The notes beneath the pieces are model-generated. The model searched no databases and was not told where the DNA came from. It worked only from the letters and a program-made list of their open reading frames with translations. Positions 34,455 to 42,625 of a DNA stretch of 64,000 nucleotides are shown piece by piece. Where the stretch lies: NCBI RefSeq assembly GCF_020906275.1, contig NZ_CP086727.1, positions 744,001 through 808,000 of the forward strand, read 5' to 3'. The DNA is from Parasphingorhabdus litoris DSM 22379. GTDB taxonomy: Bacteria; Pseudomonadota; Alphaproteobacteria; Sphingomonadales; Sphingomonadaceae. How positions within the stretch are numbered: the first letter of the stretch is position 1; each line of letters opens with the position of its first letter. A program made the translations under genes and the position numbers.

Positions 34455-34514
34455 TTAATATTGTGACCGATTGAAAATATTTTACTCCTATAATTGAATA
34501 ATTACAACTATGTA

Positions 34515-34529
34515 GGCCGGAAATATCAA
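34515..34529 (-). promoter_or_regulatory. 15-bp island motif (right copy)
   Basis: Minus strand reads TTGATATTTCCGGCC, identical to 20730-20744, 61 bp upstream of the minus-strand YD gene start. A weaker relative (GCCGGAAATATTC) lies at 22576-22588 before module A. Confidence 0.5.
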
Positions 34530-34729
34530 ATAATAATTTTTATTTGATATTTTATAAAGATGTATTAATGCTTTAATTTGGAATAATCGATGCCTATAAA
34601 AATTCGAAATCAGCTACTTTTGTGAACTGAGATTTAAAATACCGCAAAATCAAACGTAAATTATCAAACTATTGTGACCAGACCGAATGATCCCGACCCA
34701 ATCACAATAAATCAGGGCAGGGATTGGGA

Positions 34730-34747
34730 TATTGTCTATAGACAATA
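34730..34747. promoter_or_regulatory. 18-bp perfect palindrome
   Basis: TATTGTCTATAGACAATA is fully self-complementary. It lies upstream of the minus-strand YD gene by about 280 bp. Its TGTCTA/TAGACA half-sites recur in the dyad at 10681-10701, with different spacing. Possible repressor or integration site. Confidence 0.4.
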
Positions 34748-35283
34748 GAAGACAGCTCGCTCCTTTCTGTACTACCCCGCTGAATGACAAGGTATGTGTT
34801 TTTCTATTTGTCCTATCCGTCTGGCGCTCGCCGTCGGCAATATCTTGGGTTTAAATGTGTGACCGCAGCACAAGCACTGAACCACACAACCTTTGCTGGC
34901 ACTAACAATCCGCCGGTTAAATCCTGAGTGCTGACATCTTATGAAAAAGAAAAACCGAAGGCCCTGGTCGGCAATAGGCTGTCCCTGATAGCGTGACACA
35001 TAATCCTTGTTCTATCATAAGAGTTCCCTGTTATCTCGACTAGAGGGTTTTCTTTGGAAGCCCTAGGGAAGTAGGGTTTTTGGTGCCACTGTTCGTCAGG
35101 TTTTCTACGAAAAGAAGATATTTCCCCGTCAATTGCCTATTATCAGGGAAATTTTCACCTGAGACCCGTTCGCCACAGACTGCACTGCGCACCACGCATT
35201 TCCTAATTTTCGGCTGTCTCTTAGTTGTGGCGTTGAACGCACAAATTCATATTATTTTTTAAAGGCTTAGCCTAAGTCCAACT

Positions 35284-35625
35284 TCATTGCAAGCTGCCAG
35301 AGACCATTTGTCCGTCGCGGAACGGCGCCAATATGGCCCATTGTTCGAATGTTTCCATTTCTATCGGGATGCAGTTGAGGAGATGATTCAGGTTTACTTC
35401 AAATGGTCGAATTTCCGCGTTATTGTTATACTCATAAAATGCTTCCACGCCTTTGGCCTGTGCTTCCGCTTCGGTTGTTGTCATTTGATCTTTATCAAAG
35501 GCAGAAACCAAGAGTTTGCCAAATTCTGCAGGTGTGATTGCCGAGTAAGTGATCTTTTTATTGAGTGCGCGAGATAGTGAGTCTGCAGCCAGTTGCGGTT
35601 CGACTATACTTATAAGGTGAGTAGA
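35284..35625 (-). pseudogene. C-terminal remnant of an NmrA-family NAD(P)-binding protein
   Basis: The open frame without start codon encodes VEPQLAADSLSRALNKKITYSAITPAEFGKLL... then AKGVEAFYEYNNNAEIRPFEVNLNHLLNCIPIEMETFEQWA. The LSRALxxxITY, ITPAEF and final TFEQWA pattern matches the C-terminal third of NmrA-like atypical SDRs. The N-terminal Rossmann half is absent, so this is a truncated relic, probably cut when the island arrived. The next gene is on the other strand. Confidence 0.5.
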
Positions 35626-35719
35626 ATGAACGCTATATTATCCGCTCGCTCTTGCAGCTTCTATAGCAACCCTAACTTCACCCCTTGCAACTTGCCGGCC
35701 GCGCGGCCAAATACGCTCT

Positions 35720-36382
35720 ATGACAGACGCTCCTTTAAAGGCCGTGATCATTCCGGTCACGCCGCTTCAGCAAAATTGCACGCTTCTATGGTGCACCAAG
35801 ACCAACAAAGCCGCGCTTAGCGATCCGGGAGGTGATCTTTCGCGGCTTAAGGCAGCGGTGGCGGAACATGGGGTGGAGCTTGAGAAAATCATCATCACCC
35901 ATGGCCATCTCGACCATTGCGGGCAGGCCGGTATGTTGGCGGAGGAATTGGGCTTACCGATTGAAGGTCCGCACAAGGATGACCTGTTCTGGATCGAGCA
36001 GTTGGATGGCGATGGCGCGCGGTACGGGATGGAAGCGAAAAGCTTTGAGCCGGATCGGTGGCTGAATGATGGCGACACGGTCACGGTTGGCGATTTGGTG
36101 CTCGATGTCATTCATTGCCCCGGCCACACGCCGGGTCATGTAATTTTCTATCATCAGCCGTCCAAGCTGGCCGTTGTTGGTGATGTTCTCTTTCAGGGCT
36201 CGATTGGCCGTACCGACTTTCCGCGCGGCAATCATCAGGATCTGATCAACGCCATCACCCAGAAGCTCTGGCCGCTGGGTGATGATGTGACCTTCATTCC
36301 CGGCCATGGTCCGACCAGCCAGTTTGGCTATGAGCGCAAGACCAATGCCTTTGTTGCCGACGACGTGCTCGCCGCGCGATAG
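35720..36382 (+). CDS. MBL-fold metallo-hydrolase (YcbL/glyoxalase II-like)
   Basis: 220-aa metallo-beta-lactamase fold enzyme. The metal site THGHLDH places H61, H63, D65 and H66; further ligands come from CPGHTPGHV (His), GDVLFQGSIGRTDFPRG (Asp) and FIPGHGPTS (His). The short C-terminal region and the GSIGRTDFP motif are typical of YcbL-type type I/II glyoxalase II relatives, which can hydrolyse S-D-lactoylglutathione. Monocistronic, between the island flank and a VOC gene. Confidence 0.9.
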   Translation: MTDAPLKAVIIPVTPLQQNCTLLWCTKTNKAALSDPGGDLSRLKAAVAEHGVELEKIIITHGHLDHCGQAGMLAEELGLPIEGPHKDDLFWIEQLDGDGARYGMEAKSFEPDRWLNDGDTVTVGDLVLDVIHCPGHTPGHVIFYHQPSKLAVVGDVLFQGSIGRTDFPRGNHQDLINAITQKLWPLGDDVTFIPGHGPTSQFGYERKTNAFVADDVLAAR

Positions 36383-36423
36383 GGTCAGCGCTGTCGCTGC
36401 GGCGAAGGATATCGGGCTTCTAG

Positions 36424-36804
36424 CTATGCCCGATGCTGATCTACCAAAATTGGATTGCCATCGGGATCAATGATCGTAAAGCTGGCAGGACCGCTTCCGT
36501 CAGGATCAGCTTCTGTGGTGAATTCGACGCCCTTCGCCTTCAGTGCCTTTTGCAGATCACGAATATCAGTAAAGTCATCGACATTTTCGGCAGCTTCATT
36601 CCATCCGGGATTGAAGGTCAGAATATTGTCCGGAAACATATCCTGAAAGAGACCGATCACCGTGTCGCCATTTTTCAGGATCAACCAATTTTGCTCGCTA
36701 TCGCCGCCAAATGGCGCGAAGCCTAGTTTCCTGTAAAATGTCTCCGATGCCTTCAGATCCTTAACCGATAGGCTGATCGAGAAAGCTCCAAGTTGCATAG
36801 TCAT
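36424..36804 (-). CDS. VOC family (glyoxalase/bleomycin-resistance fold) protein
   Basis: 126-aa vicinal-oxygen-chelate protein with beta-alpha-beta-beta-beta modules: [49 protein letters not shown], and [17 protein letters not shown]. The first metal ligand position common in glyoxalase I is not clearly His here (SISLSVKD), so metal binding is uncertain. Substrate unknown. It precedes the DUF4199 gene's downstream end on the same strand (26 bp). Confidence 0.85.
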   Translation of the reverse strand: MTMQLGAFSISLSVKDLKASETFYRKLGFAPFGGDSEQNWLILKNGDTVIGLFQDMFPDNILTFNPGWNEAAENVDDFTDIRDLQKALKAKGVEFTTEADPDGSGPASFTIIDPDGNPILVDQHRA

Positions 36805-36830
36805 TTCCTTTCATAGGGTGGGACGAGGCT

Positions 36831-37382
36831 TTACGCTTTTGCTGGCAGCAGTTTCGGATTGCGAAGAAGCGCAGCGGACAGCAAAGATATGATCAGGCCG
36901 ACCGGGAAAATCTCCAGGAAGGTGATCGGTATCCGAATATAAGACACGCCATAATTGGCTTTCAGATCTTCCATCTCAGCCACGAAACTATCGAGCGCTG
37001 CGCCGCTCAGCCCGTCTGCTTTGCGGGCCTCGATCATCATCGCCGTATAGCTGTCGATAAATGTATAGTTGGTGCTGAAAAGATAAATCTCCCACGCACA
37101 GACATAGATGATGCCGGCAACGACCGAGATGGCAAGGCCAAGGCCGAGCGCGGGGAGGAATTTGATGACCCCGCCCAACTGCTGATCACGATAGCGTTTG
37201 ACGCCGATAAATATCATCGACAGGGCGATGATCATGATGAGATAGCCGAAAAATTCCGATCCGGCGAAATCATTGCCGTCGCTCGACGCCAGCCCGAGAA
37301 TGATTGTGCCGATGACAATGGTCCCGGACAGGATTCCGTATATCAGCGCAATTTTCGTCATGTTGTTTCTGGTCTCGGTCAT
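36831..37382 (-). CDS. DUF4199 domain-containing membrane protein
   Basis: 183-aa integral membrane protein of the DUF4199 family with four hydrophobic segments (IALIYGILSGTIVIGTIILGLAS, FGYLIMIIALSMIFIGVKRYRD, FLPALGLGLAISVVAGIIYVCAWEIYLF, FLEIFPVGLIISLLSAALL). The conserved MIFIGVKRYRDQQLGG loop is family-typical. GGAGGG lies 7 nt before the ATG at 37382; an internal ATG (MTKIALIY) is the alternative. It lies 94 bp downstream of a membrane-anchored LuxR gene, a pairing often seen in Sphingomonadales. Confidence 0.88.
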   Translation of the reverse strand: MTETRNNMTKIALIYGILSGTIVIGTIILGLASSDGNDFAGSEFFGYLIMIIALSMIFIGVKRYRDQQLGGVIKFLPALGLGLAISVVAGIIYVCAWEIYLFSTNYTFIDSYTAMMIEARKADGLSGAALDSFVAEMEDLKANYGVSYIRIPITFLEIFPVGLIISLLSAALLRNPKLLPAKA

Positions 37383-37476
37383 GAAATTTCCCTCCTGTTG
37401 TGAGAAGGTTATGCCGGAAAAACCTTGCCAGGAATATCACCCGGATGGGTGATTGGGCTAAAATCACCCCGATATA

Positions 37477-37902
37477 TTAGGGAATAAGGTGCAGGGACTT
37501 GGCCTTTTCGATCGCTAATACCCGGCGATCGACGGACAGTTTTTCGAAAAGATGGGCGATATGGGTTTTGATCGTATTGGGCGAAATGCCAAGGCTGCGT
37601 GCAATTTCCTTGTTGGATTGCCCGGTCGCCATGGCCTCCAGCACTTCCAATTCGCGGTTCGAGATGCCGAGCGCTTTTAAGGCCGGATCATTGCGTTCAA
37701 ACGCTGTGCCGGTTTTCTGGACAGTCAGGCGTTGGCCCACCCAGATGCCAAGAGACACAAACAGGATCGCCAGCACAACGATATAGATGTCGGTCGGAAT
37801 GGTCTTGAGGAAAAACCGATATTCCAGCCATTGCAGAAAAAAGGCTGCCATCGCCAAGGCTATGGCATAAAATATCGTTCGGCTGAGGACAGTTCTGTTC
37901 AT
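37477..37902 (-). CDS. Membrane-anchored LuxR-type transcriptional regulator
   Basis: 141-aa protein with two N-terminal transmembrane helices (TIFYAIALAMAAFFLQWLEY and DIYIVVLAILFVSLGIWVGQ) and a C-terminal LuxR/GerE HTH (about residues 75-135: GISNRELEVLEAMATGQSNKEIARSLGISPNTIKTHIAHLFEKLSVDRR). It has no receiver domain, so signal input would be through the membrane part. Likely controls the downstream DUF4199 gene. Function otherwise unknown. Confidence 0.88.
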   Translation of the reverse strand: MNRTVLSRTIFYAIALAMAAFFLQWLEYRFFLKTIPTDIYIVVLAILFVSLGIWVGQRLTVQKTGTAFERNDPALKALGISNRELEVLEAMATGQSNKEIARSLGISPNTIKTHIAHLFEKLSVDRRVLAIEKAKSLHLIP

Positions 37903-37935
37903 CCATGGCCATGATTATGGATGACGGCAGTGGCG

Positions 37936-38976
37936 TCAATCCCTTTCAAACACGATCTTTATATCCGGATCCATCATCGCGTCGGCCGCCTGGGAGAAGG
38001 GCACAGAGCGGGTAATGACATCATCCGGATTGATCGTTCCGCAATGGGCACAGTCTAGGAGATGATCGATCTCTGTACGGGCGTGAACGCGTCCGATCGT
38101 GTAAGTAATGCCTTTCATATACATGGAACGGAGCGGTACTTTCGCTTGATTGCTCATGCCCGCGGACACGCCGCTGCAAATGCCGCAGGGCTGCGTTGAC
38201 CGGATCGCGAAGGTTAGCGCATCAGGCAATCCGGCGGCTTCGACGACTATCGGGAATTCCTCTGTCGCTCTGAGGTCAGGGCTATATTGGGTCTCGATCA
38301 CTTCTGCGCCCAATGCTTTGGCTTTGGCCAGCCGCCCGGCATCATAATCACGATAGACAATCCGGCCAGCACCCAATGCGCGGGCCGCCTGTACAGAAAA
38401 TAGTCCAACGCTTTGTGCAAGCCCGGCGACAATCAATATGTCCGCGCCAGGCCGCTGTTTGAGAGGTTCCGCAACGGTGCGATAACCATCACCGGCATTG
38501 TCGGATATCGCCGCGGCTCCCGTGATGGAAACCGCGTCCGGAATCTTGACCAGCATGGCATCGGCAAATGGTACGTTGACCAGATCACTCAAACCGCCGC
38601 CCCATTTGCGTTCACCAGTAGGCGCGAAACCATAAGCGGCGAACGGCTCGACGCTGGTGCAGGCATTGGTGAAGCCGCGCCGGCAGTTATCACAAGCGCC
38701 ACAGTTAATCTGAAACGGAACAATCACACGGTCCCCGGGTGCAAAGCCTTTGACCCCGTCGCCAACTTCGACGACTTCGCCGGCAATTTCATGACCGAAA
38801 GCAAAGGGTCCTTGCATCGGATACATGCCACTGGCCATGTACAGGTCGAGATCGCATCGGGTGACGGCCAGCGGTTTGACGATCGCTTCACCGTCATTCT
38901 GAAGCGTTGGTGCAGGCACCTCGTGCCATTCAAATTGCTTGGGTTTGATGAAAGTGAGCTGATTGATACTGGCCAT
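37936..38976 (-). CDS. Zinc-binding MDR alcohol dehydrogenase
   Basis: 346-aa medium-chain dehydrogenase with catalytic-zinc residues in VTRCDLDLYMASG (Cys, Asp) and FGHEIAGEVVEVG (His, Glu), and a structural-zinc lobe of CGACDNCRRGFTNAC. The Rossmann region is AGLAQSVGLFSVQAARALGA, lacking the usual GxGxxG, so cofactor binding may be unusual. Divergent from a LysR gene with a 113-bp shared promoter region, so the regulator likely controls it. Substrate unknown. Confidence 0.88.
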   Translation of the reverse strand: MASINQLTFIKPKQFEWHEVPAPTLQNDGEAIVKPLAVTRCDLDLYMASGMYPMQGPFAFGHEIAGEVVEVGDGVKGFAPGDRVIVPFQINCGACDNCRRGFTNACTSVEPFAAYGFAPTGERKWGGGLSDLVNVPFADAMLVKIPDAVSITGAAAISDNAGDGYRTVAEPLKQRPGADILIVAGLAQSVGLFSVQAARALGAGRIVYRDYDAGRLAKAKALGAEVIETQYSPDLRATEEFPIVVEAAGLPDALTFAIRSTQPCGICSGVSAGMSNQAKVPLRSMYMKGITYTIGRVHARTEIDHLLDCAHCGTINPDDVITRSVPFSQAADAMMDPDIKIVFERD

Positions 38977-39089
38977 GATCTGAGTTCCTTTGCTCCCGAT
39001 ATTTGAACAGGCTACGGGATGTTGGAATGACCAGAATTGAATAGCTATTATTCATTTATGAATGGCAATTCTTGGCCTATGGTGATTGC

Positions 39090-39968
39090 ATGACTATCGA
39101 CTGGGATACAGTGCGCTGCTTCATTACGGTTGCGGAGAAAAAGTCTCTCATGGCCGCTGCCGAGACCTTGGGAATGTCCAATGCGACATTGGGGCGAAAG
39201 ATTGATGCGCTGGAAATGGCAACCGGATTGCAGCTCGTCCTGCGCGGGCCTGGCGGTGTGACATTAACGGACCAAGGCGTCGAGATGCTCGCCCTGGCCA
39301 AAGCAGGCGGCGATCACCTGTTCCAGATGGAGCGCTTGGCCTTTTCGCTGAAATCCGATCGCCGCGCCTTGCCTATTCGGATATCAACAACCGAAACGAT
39401 GGTTTCTGCGGTGTTGGCTCCGCAATTGCCGAAGCTGATGGAGAAGCATCCCGATATTCTGGTCGATTTGATTATGTCCACGGATTTGGCGGATCTGAAC
39501 CGCCGGGAAGCCGATATCGCGGTCCGGCTGGCCCGCCCGAAAAGTGACGGGTTGATTGCTCGCAGGCTGCCTGACATTAACAGCGGCCTCTATGCTTCAG
39601 CAGATTATCTGAAGGGATGCAATCCGGATAACCTGAAACTGCATGAGGAAAAACTGGCCGGTCTGGACGATCAATATGGCGCTATCCCGGAATCGGTCTG
39701 GATGAACGAACATGGCCTGCAACAAGCTGTTTCGGTCCAGACCAGCAGCGTATTTGCGCTATTGGAAATCGCAAAATCCGGTGCGGCCATCGCAATGATT
39801 CCGGACTTTCTGGCAAAGCGTCACGCCTTGATCCCTATTGCCGCACCTCAGTCACCGGTTCGCAAACCGTGGATTGTTTTCCACCGGGATAATCGCCGCA
39901 ATCCCGAGATCAAGGCCGTCCGCAACTGGATAGCAGAATGCTGCCAGGCGAGTTTCGGAACCGGCTAA
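39090..39968 (+). CDS. LysR family transcriptional regulator
   Basis: 292-aa LysR regulator: winged HTH at residues 3-60 (DWDTVRCFITVAEKKSLMAAAETLGMSNATLGRKIDALEMATG), a linker, then a substrate-binding domain (ALPIRISTTETMVSAVLAPQLPKLMEKHPDILVDLI). ATG 39090 gives the family start; an upstream TTG at 39072 is unlikely. Divergent from the MDR alcohol dehydrogenase, its probable target. The stop codon overlaps the end of the convergent DUF2339 gene by 4 bp. Confidence 0.92.
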   Translation: MTIDWDTVRCFITVAEKKSLMAAAETLGMSNATLGRKIDALEMATGLQLVLRGPGGVTLTDQGVEMLALAKAGGDHLFQMERLAFSLKSDRRALPIRISTTETMVSAVLAPQLPKLMEKHPDILVDLIMSTDLADLNRREADIAVRLARPKSDGLIARRLPDINSGLYASADYLKGCNPDNLKLHEEKLAGLDDQYGAIPESVWMNEHGLQQAVSVQTSSVFALLEIAKSGAAIAMIPDFLAKRHALIPIAAPQSPVRKPWIVFHRDNRRNPEIKAVRNWIAECCQASFGTG

Positions 39969-42625
39969 GCCTCCGCCTTGGCTTCGTCAGAGCGCATCAC
40001 CTTGCCGTAAATCCAGCCGATACCGAGGAGAGCGATACCAAGGCCGAGGAAGGACAATATCCGTAAGATGCCTTCCAACTGTGCGGCGTCGATAACAAAT
40101 ACTTTAATCGTCACGAGGGTCAGCAGAAGCAGGCCCGAGATCCGCAGCAACGCATTAGTGGTCTGGATACCTCTTGCGAGCCACGCAATGGCAAGAACAA
40201 GCAGCCCGGCACTATAGAGATACGTCTCTGTCGAGGAGATTGGCGGCATGGCAATATCGGTGCCATGAACGGCCTGTCTCACGGTGACCATAACGGCCGC
40301 TATGGCGGCGAGAAGGCTGCCAATTTCCAGCGGTCGGACCAGCTTGGGCAAACTCGTCACCAATGTTTCAGTCCGTGCATAGAGCCATAGCCACAGCATA
40401 GCAGCCGTGAAGTGCAGCGTGCCGAGATTGGCAATCGGGGCGGGACCCATGAGCTGCGTGACGTTGGTGGGGCTAAGCAGGAACAGATCAAAATAGACAA
40501 AGCGGAACAACGCCAGACCGGCCAGCGCGAAGCCAAGCGACTGGAGCGGTGTAGCAAGCTTCTCATCCCATGTCCGGCGGAGCAATAGCCAACCGCCAAG
40601 CGCAAGCAGATGTGTGAAGACGGCGCGCTCGGCAAAACCGTAGGAGACAAAATCCTCAATCGGGCCGATGGCAAGCGGCTGTTTGAGCAGGGAATAGATG
40701 AAACCGCCGATCGCGATCAGGCCAAAGCCTGCGATGATTTTTGACAGAACCTTGCCGAAGCCTTCCCGGAAGACATAGGCGATACCGACAATCGCTATAG
40801 CAGGAAGCAGCAGCTCTACGATCGAGGGGCCCAATTCTGGCAAAAAGCGATAGAGGTCGGTCGAGCGTGTCAGCGATTCAAATACCACCTCGACCAGGCC
40901 AAAACCGTCAGCCAACATGATCACTCCGCCCAAGGCAATGGCAACGGCTGACTGTATGGTGATAGCTTTGCGTCTGATGAAGCGGGCCCAGTAGGCCAGC
41001 GCTGCGGCAACCGCTACGGCTACCAGTGCGCCAAGGCTTTGCGGTGTCCAAATCCATAGCGCGATGGCAATCAGGACTGCGGTCAAAGCGCTGGCCAGCG
41101 GCGGAGGAAGAAATGCCGCGACCGCACGGGTGCGCCACGCCATGAAAGCCGTGGTCGCAGCGGTAAACAGGCAGGCAAGGGCCCAGCTATTCTGGCTCCA
41201 GTCCAAGTCTGCCAGCGTGTAGATAAACAGCAACATGGCCGTTGGCGCTACCAAGCCAATTGCTGCCCACATCCATCCATCCTTTTCACGCAAGGCGAAA
41301 AAATGACCGGCAGCAGTGAAAAGTGTAGCCAGAGCAATAGCGGCAATGAGCTGTGTTTGATCCGAACCAGTGCCTGTAAAAGCCGTGGCAACCATCGCAA
41401 GTGACAGGCCGAGCGCTCCAGCAACGGCAGGTGTCAAATTTTCATCGCGCCAGGCAAGTGCGATGGCGAAGACGGCCAGAACGCCGAAAAATAGCCAGCT
41501 GACCAATGAAAATTCGATCAGCGGGGCAAGCGTGACCAGCTGCAATAGACCAACGCCTAAGGGGATGGCCTGCATGACCGGCTTGGGAATGCCGAAGCTG
41601 GTGCCCGTGCGTGAGAGGGTGAGGACGCCGCCAATGGCGAGCAACACAATGAAGGCTCCGACAAAGGGTATATCGCCGCTCAAATCCATGAACAACAAGG
41701 CTGTTGTCCACAGAACGCTACCACCGGTTGCCAGCAGCGCGAGCCAGGCCCAGCCGCGGTGAATAGCAAGGCCAAACAGGCCCGCCGTGAAAACACCCAG
41801 ATAGATGAGCAACGGCGCCACGGATTCCGGTCCCAGACCGGCGACATAGGGAGCAGCGAAACCGCCGAGCAAGCCCATGATTGCGGTTGGTGGGCCATGG
41901 CGCTGAGACAGCACGAAGGCCAATATGGTGACGGCAATGACGCCCCCGAGGGCCGGATAGAGGCTGAGCAGACCATAAAGTTCGCTCGCCATATATAACG
42001 TTGCATAGAGTACGGCGATGCCCGCGCCGGCAATGCTGTGGCCAATGCGGACATCATCGGTGAATATCTTGCCAAATTTGGGGATTTTAAAACCAAATTC
42101 ACTGAGGCCGATGAGTAGCAATCCGAATAAAGCAGCCGTCACACAGCGTGCGGCTGGCCCAAACAGGCCTGCCTCGATCGAAAAACGAACCAGAAAGAAA
42201 CCGGCAAAAATAAGCGCGATACCGCCGATCCAGATCGGCAGCTTGCCGCCGATCAGTTCCTCAAACCGTTTCGCGGCGCTGGGACGGGGTTCTGCCGGCT
42301 TGGTGCTGGTTGGCGATGCCGGAGGCGGCGGCGATTTGGGTTTATAGACTTTTCGCGAGGGTTGTGGCGGCGCCTGCGTCGTAAGCTTTTCCGGCTCTGT
42401 TGCCGCTTTGGCAGCGCGCTTAACTGGCGCTTCCGGCGCGGGCTCCGATGCGACTGGCGCGGGCTTTACAGTTTCGGCCATTTTGCTCTGATCGGTTGGG
42501 ACGGCCGCCTGACGGTCACGATTTTCGAGTATATCTATACGGTTGCGGAGCGCGGCAATGGTTTTGCGTGAATCCAATACCAGCACCATCAGGACAATGA
42601 TCCCGGCAAAGATCAATACTTCCAT
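39965..42625 (-). CDS. DUF2339 family multi-pass membrane protein
   Basis: 886-aa protein. An N-terminal helix, a Pro/Ala-rich linker (PPPPASPTSTKPAEPRPS) and a FEELIGGKLPIWIGGIALIFAGFFLVRFSIEAGLFGP motif start the DUF2339 domain. More than 20 transmembrane segments follow. The family is widespread and uncharacterised, with suggested envelope roles. Immediately downstream of, and abutting, the S9 peptidase gene (stop and start adjacent at 42625/42626), so the two are probably co-transcribed. Confidence 0.9.
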   Translation of the reverse strand: MEVLIFAGIIVLMVLVLDSRKTIAALRNRIDILENRDRQAAVPTDQSKMAETVKPAPVASEPAPEAPVKRAAKAATEPEKLTTQAPPQPSRKVYKPKSPPPPASPTSTKPAEPRPSAAKRFEELIGGKLPIWIGGIALIFAGFFLVRFSIEAGLFGPAARCVTAALFGLLLIGLSEFGFKIPKFGKIFTDDVRIGHSIAGAGIAVLYATLYMASELYGLLSLYPALGGVIAVTILAFVLSQRHGPPTAIMGLLGGFAAPYVAGLGPESVAPLLIYLGVFTAGLFGLAIHRGWAWLALLATGGSVLWTTALLFMDLSGDIPFVGAFIVLLAIGGVLTLSRTGTSFGIPKPVMQAIPLGVGLLQLVTLAPLIEFSLVSWLFFGVLAVFAIALAWRDENLTPAVAGALGLSLAMVATAFTGTGSDQTQLIAAIALATLFTAAGHFFALREKDGWMWAAIGLVAPTAMLLFIYTLADLDWSQNSWALACLFTAATTAFMAWRTRAVAAFLPPPLASALTAVLIAIALWIWTPQSLGALVAVAVAAALAYWARFIRRKAITIQSAVAIALGGVIMLADGFGLVEVVFESLTRSTDLYRFLPELGPSIVELLLPAIAIVGIAYVFREGFGKVLSKIIAGFGLIAIGGFIYSLLKQPLAIGPIEDFVSYGFAERAVFTHLLALGGWLLLRRTWDEKLATPLQSLGFALAGLALFRFVYFDLFLLSPTNVTQLMGPAPIANLGTLHFTAAMLWLWLYARTETLVTSLPKLVRPLEIGSLLAAIAAVMVTVRQAVHGTDIAMPPISSTETYLYSAGLLVLAIAWLARGIQTTNALLRISGLLLLTLVTIKVFVIDAAQLEGILRILSFLGLGIALLGIGWIYGKVMRSDEAKAEA

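Larger units (their letters stand above)
34455..35283. other. AT-rich right flank of the island, no gene seen
   Basis: About 830 bp. The first 230 bp are very AT-rich and hold the right copy of the 15-bp island motif. An 18-bp perfect palindrome follows at 34730-34747. From 34,750 to 35,280 I see no credible ORF; a weak CCCTA/TAGGG hairpin with a T-run occurs at 35061-35081. Confidence 0.55.

Noticed and set aside
35041-35085. Intrinsic terminator near the island flank
   Set aside because: Stem of only five pairs with a loop of G and A; no transcript unit clearly ends there, so it is mentioned only inside the region entry.
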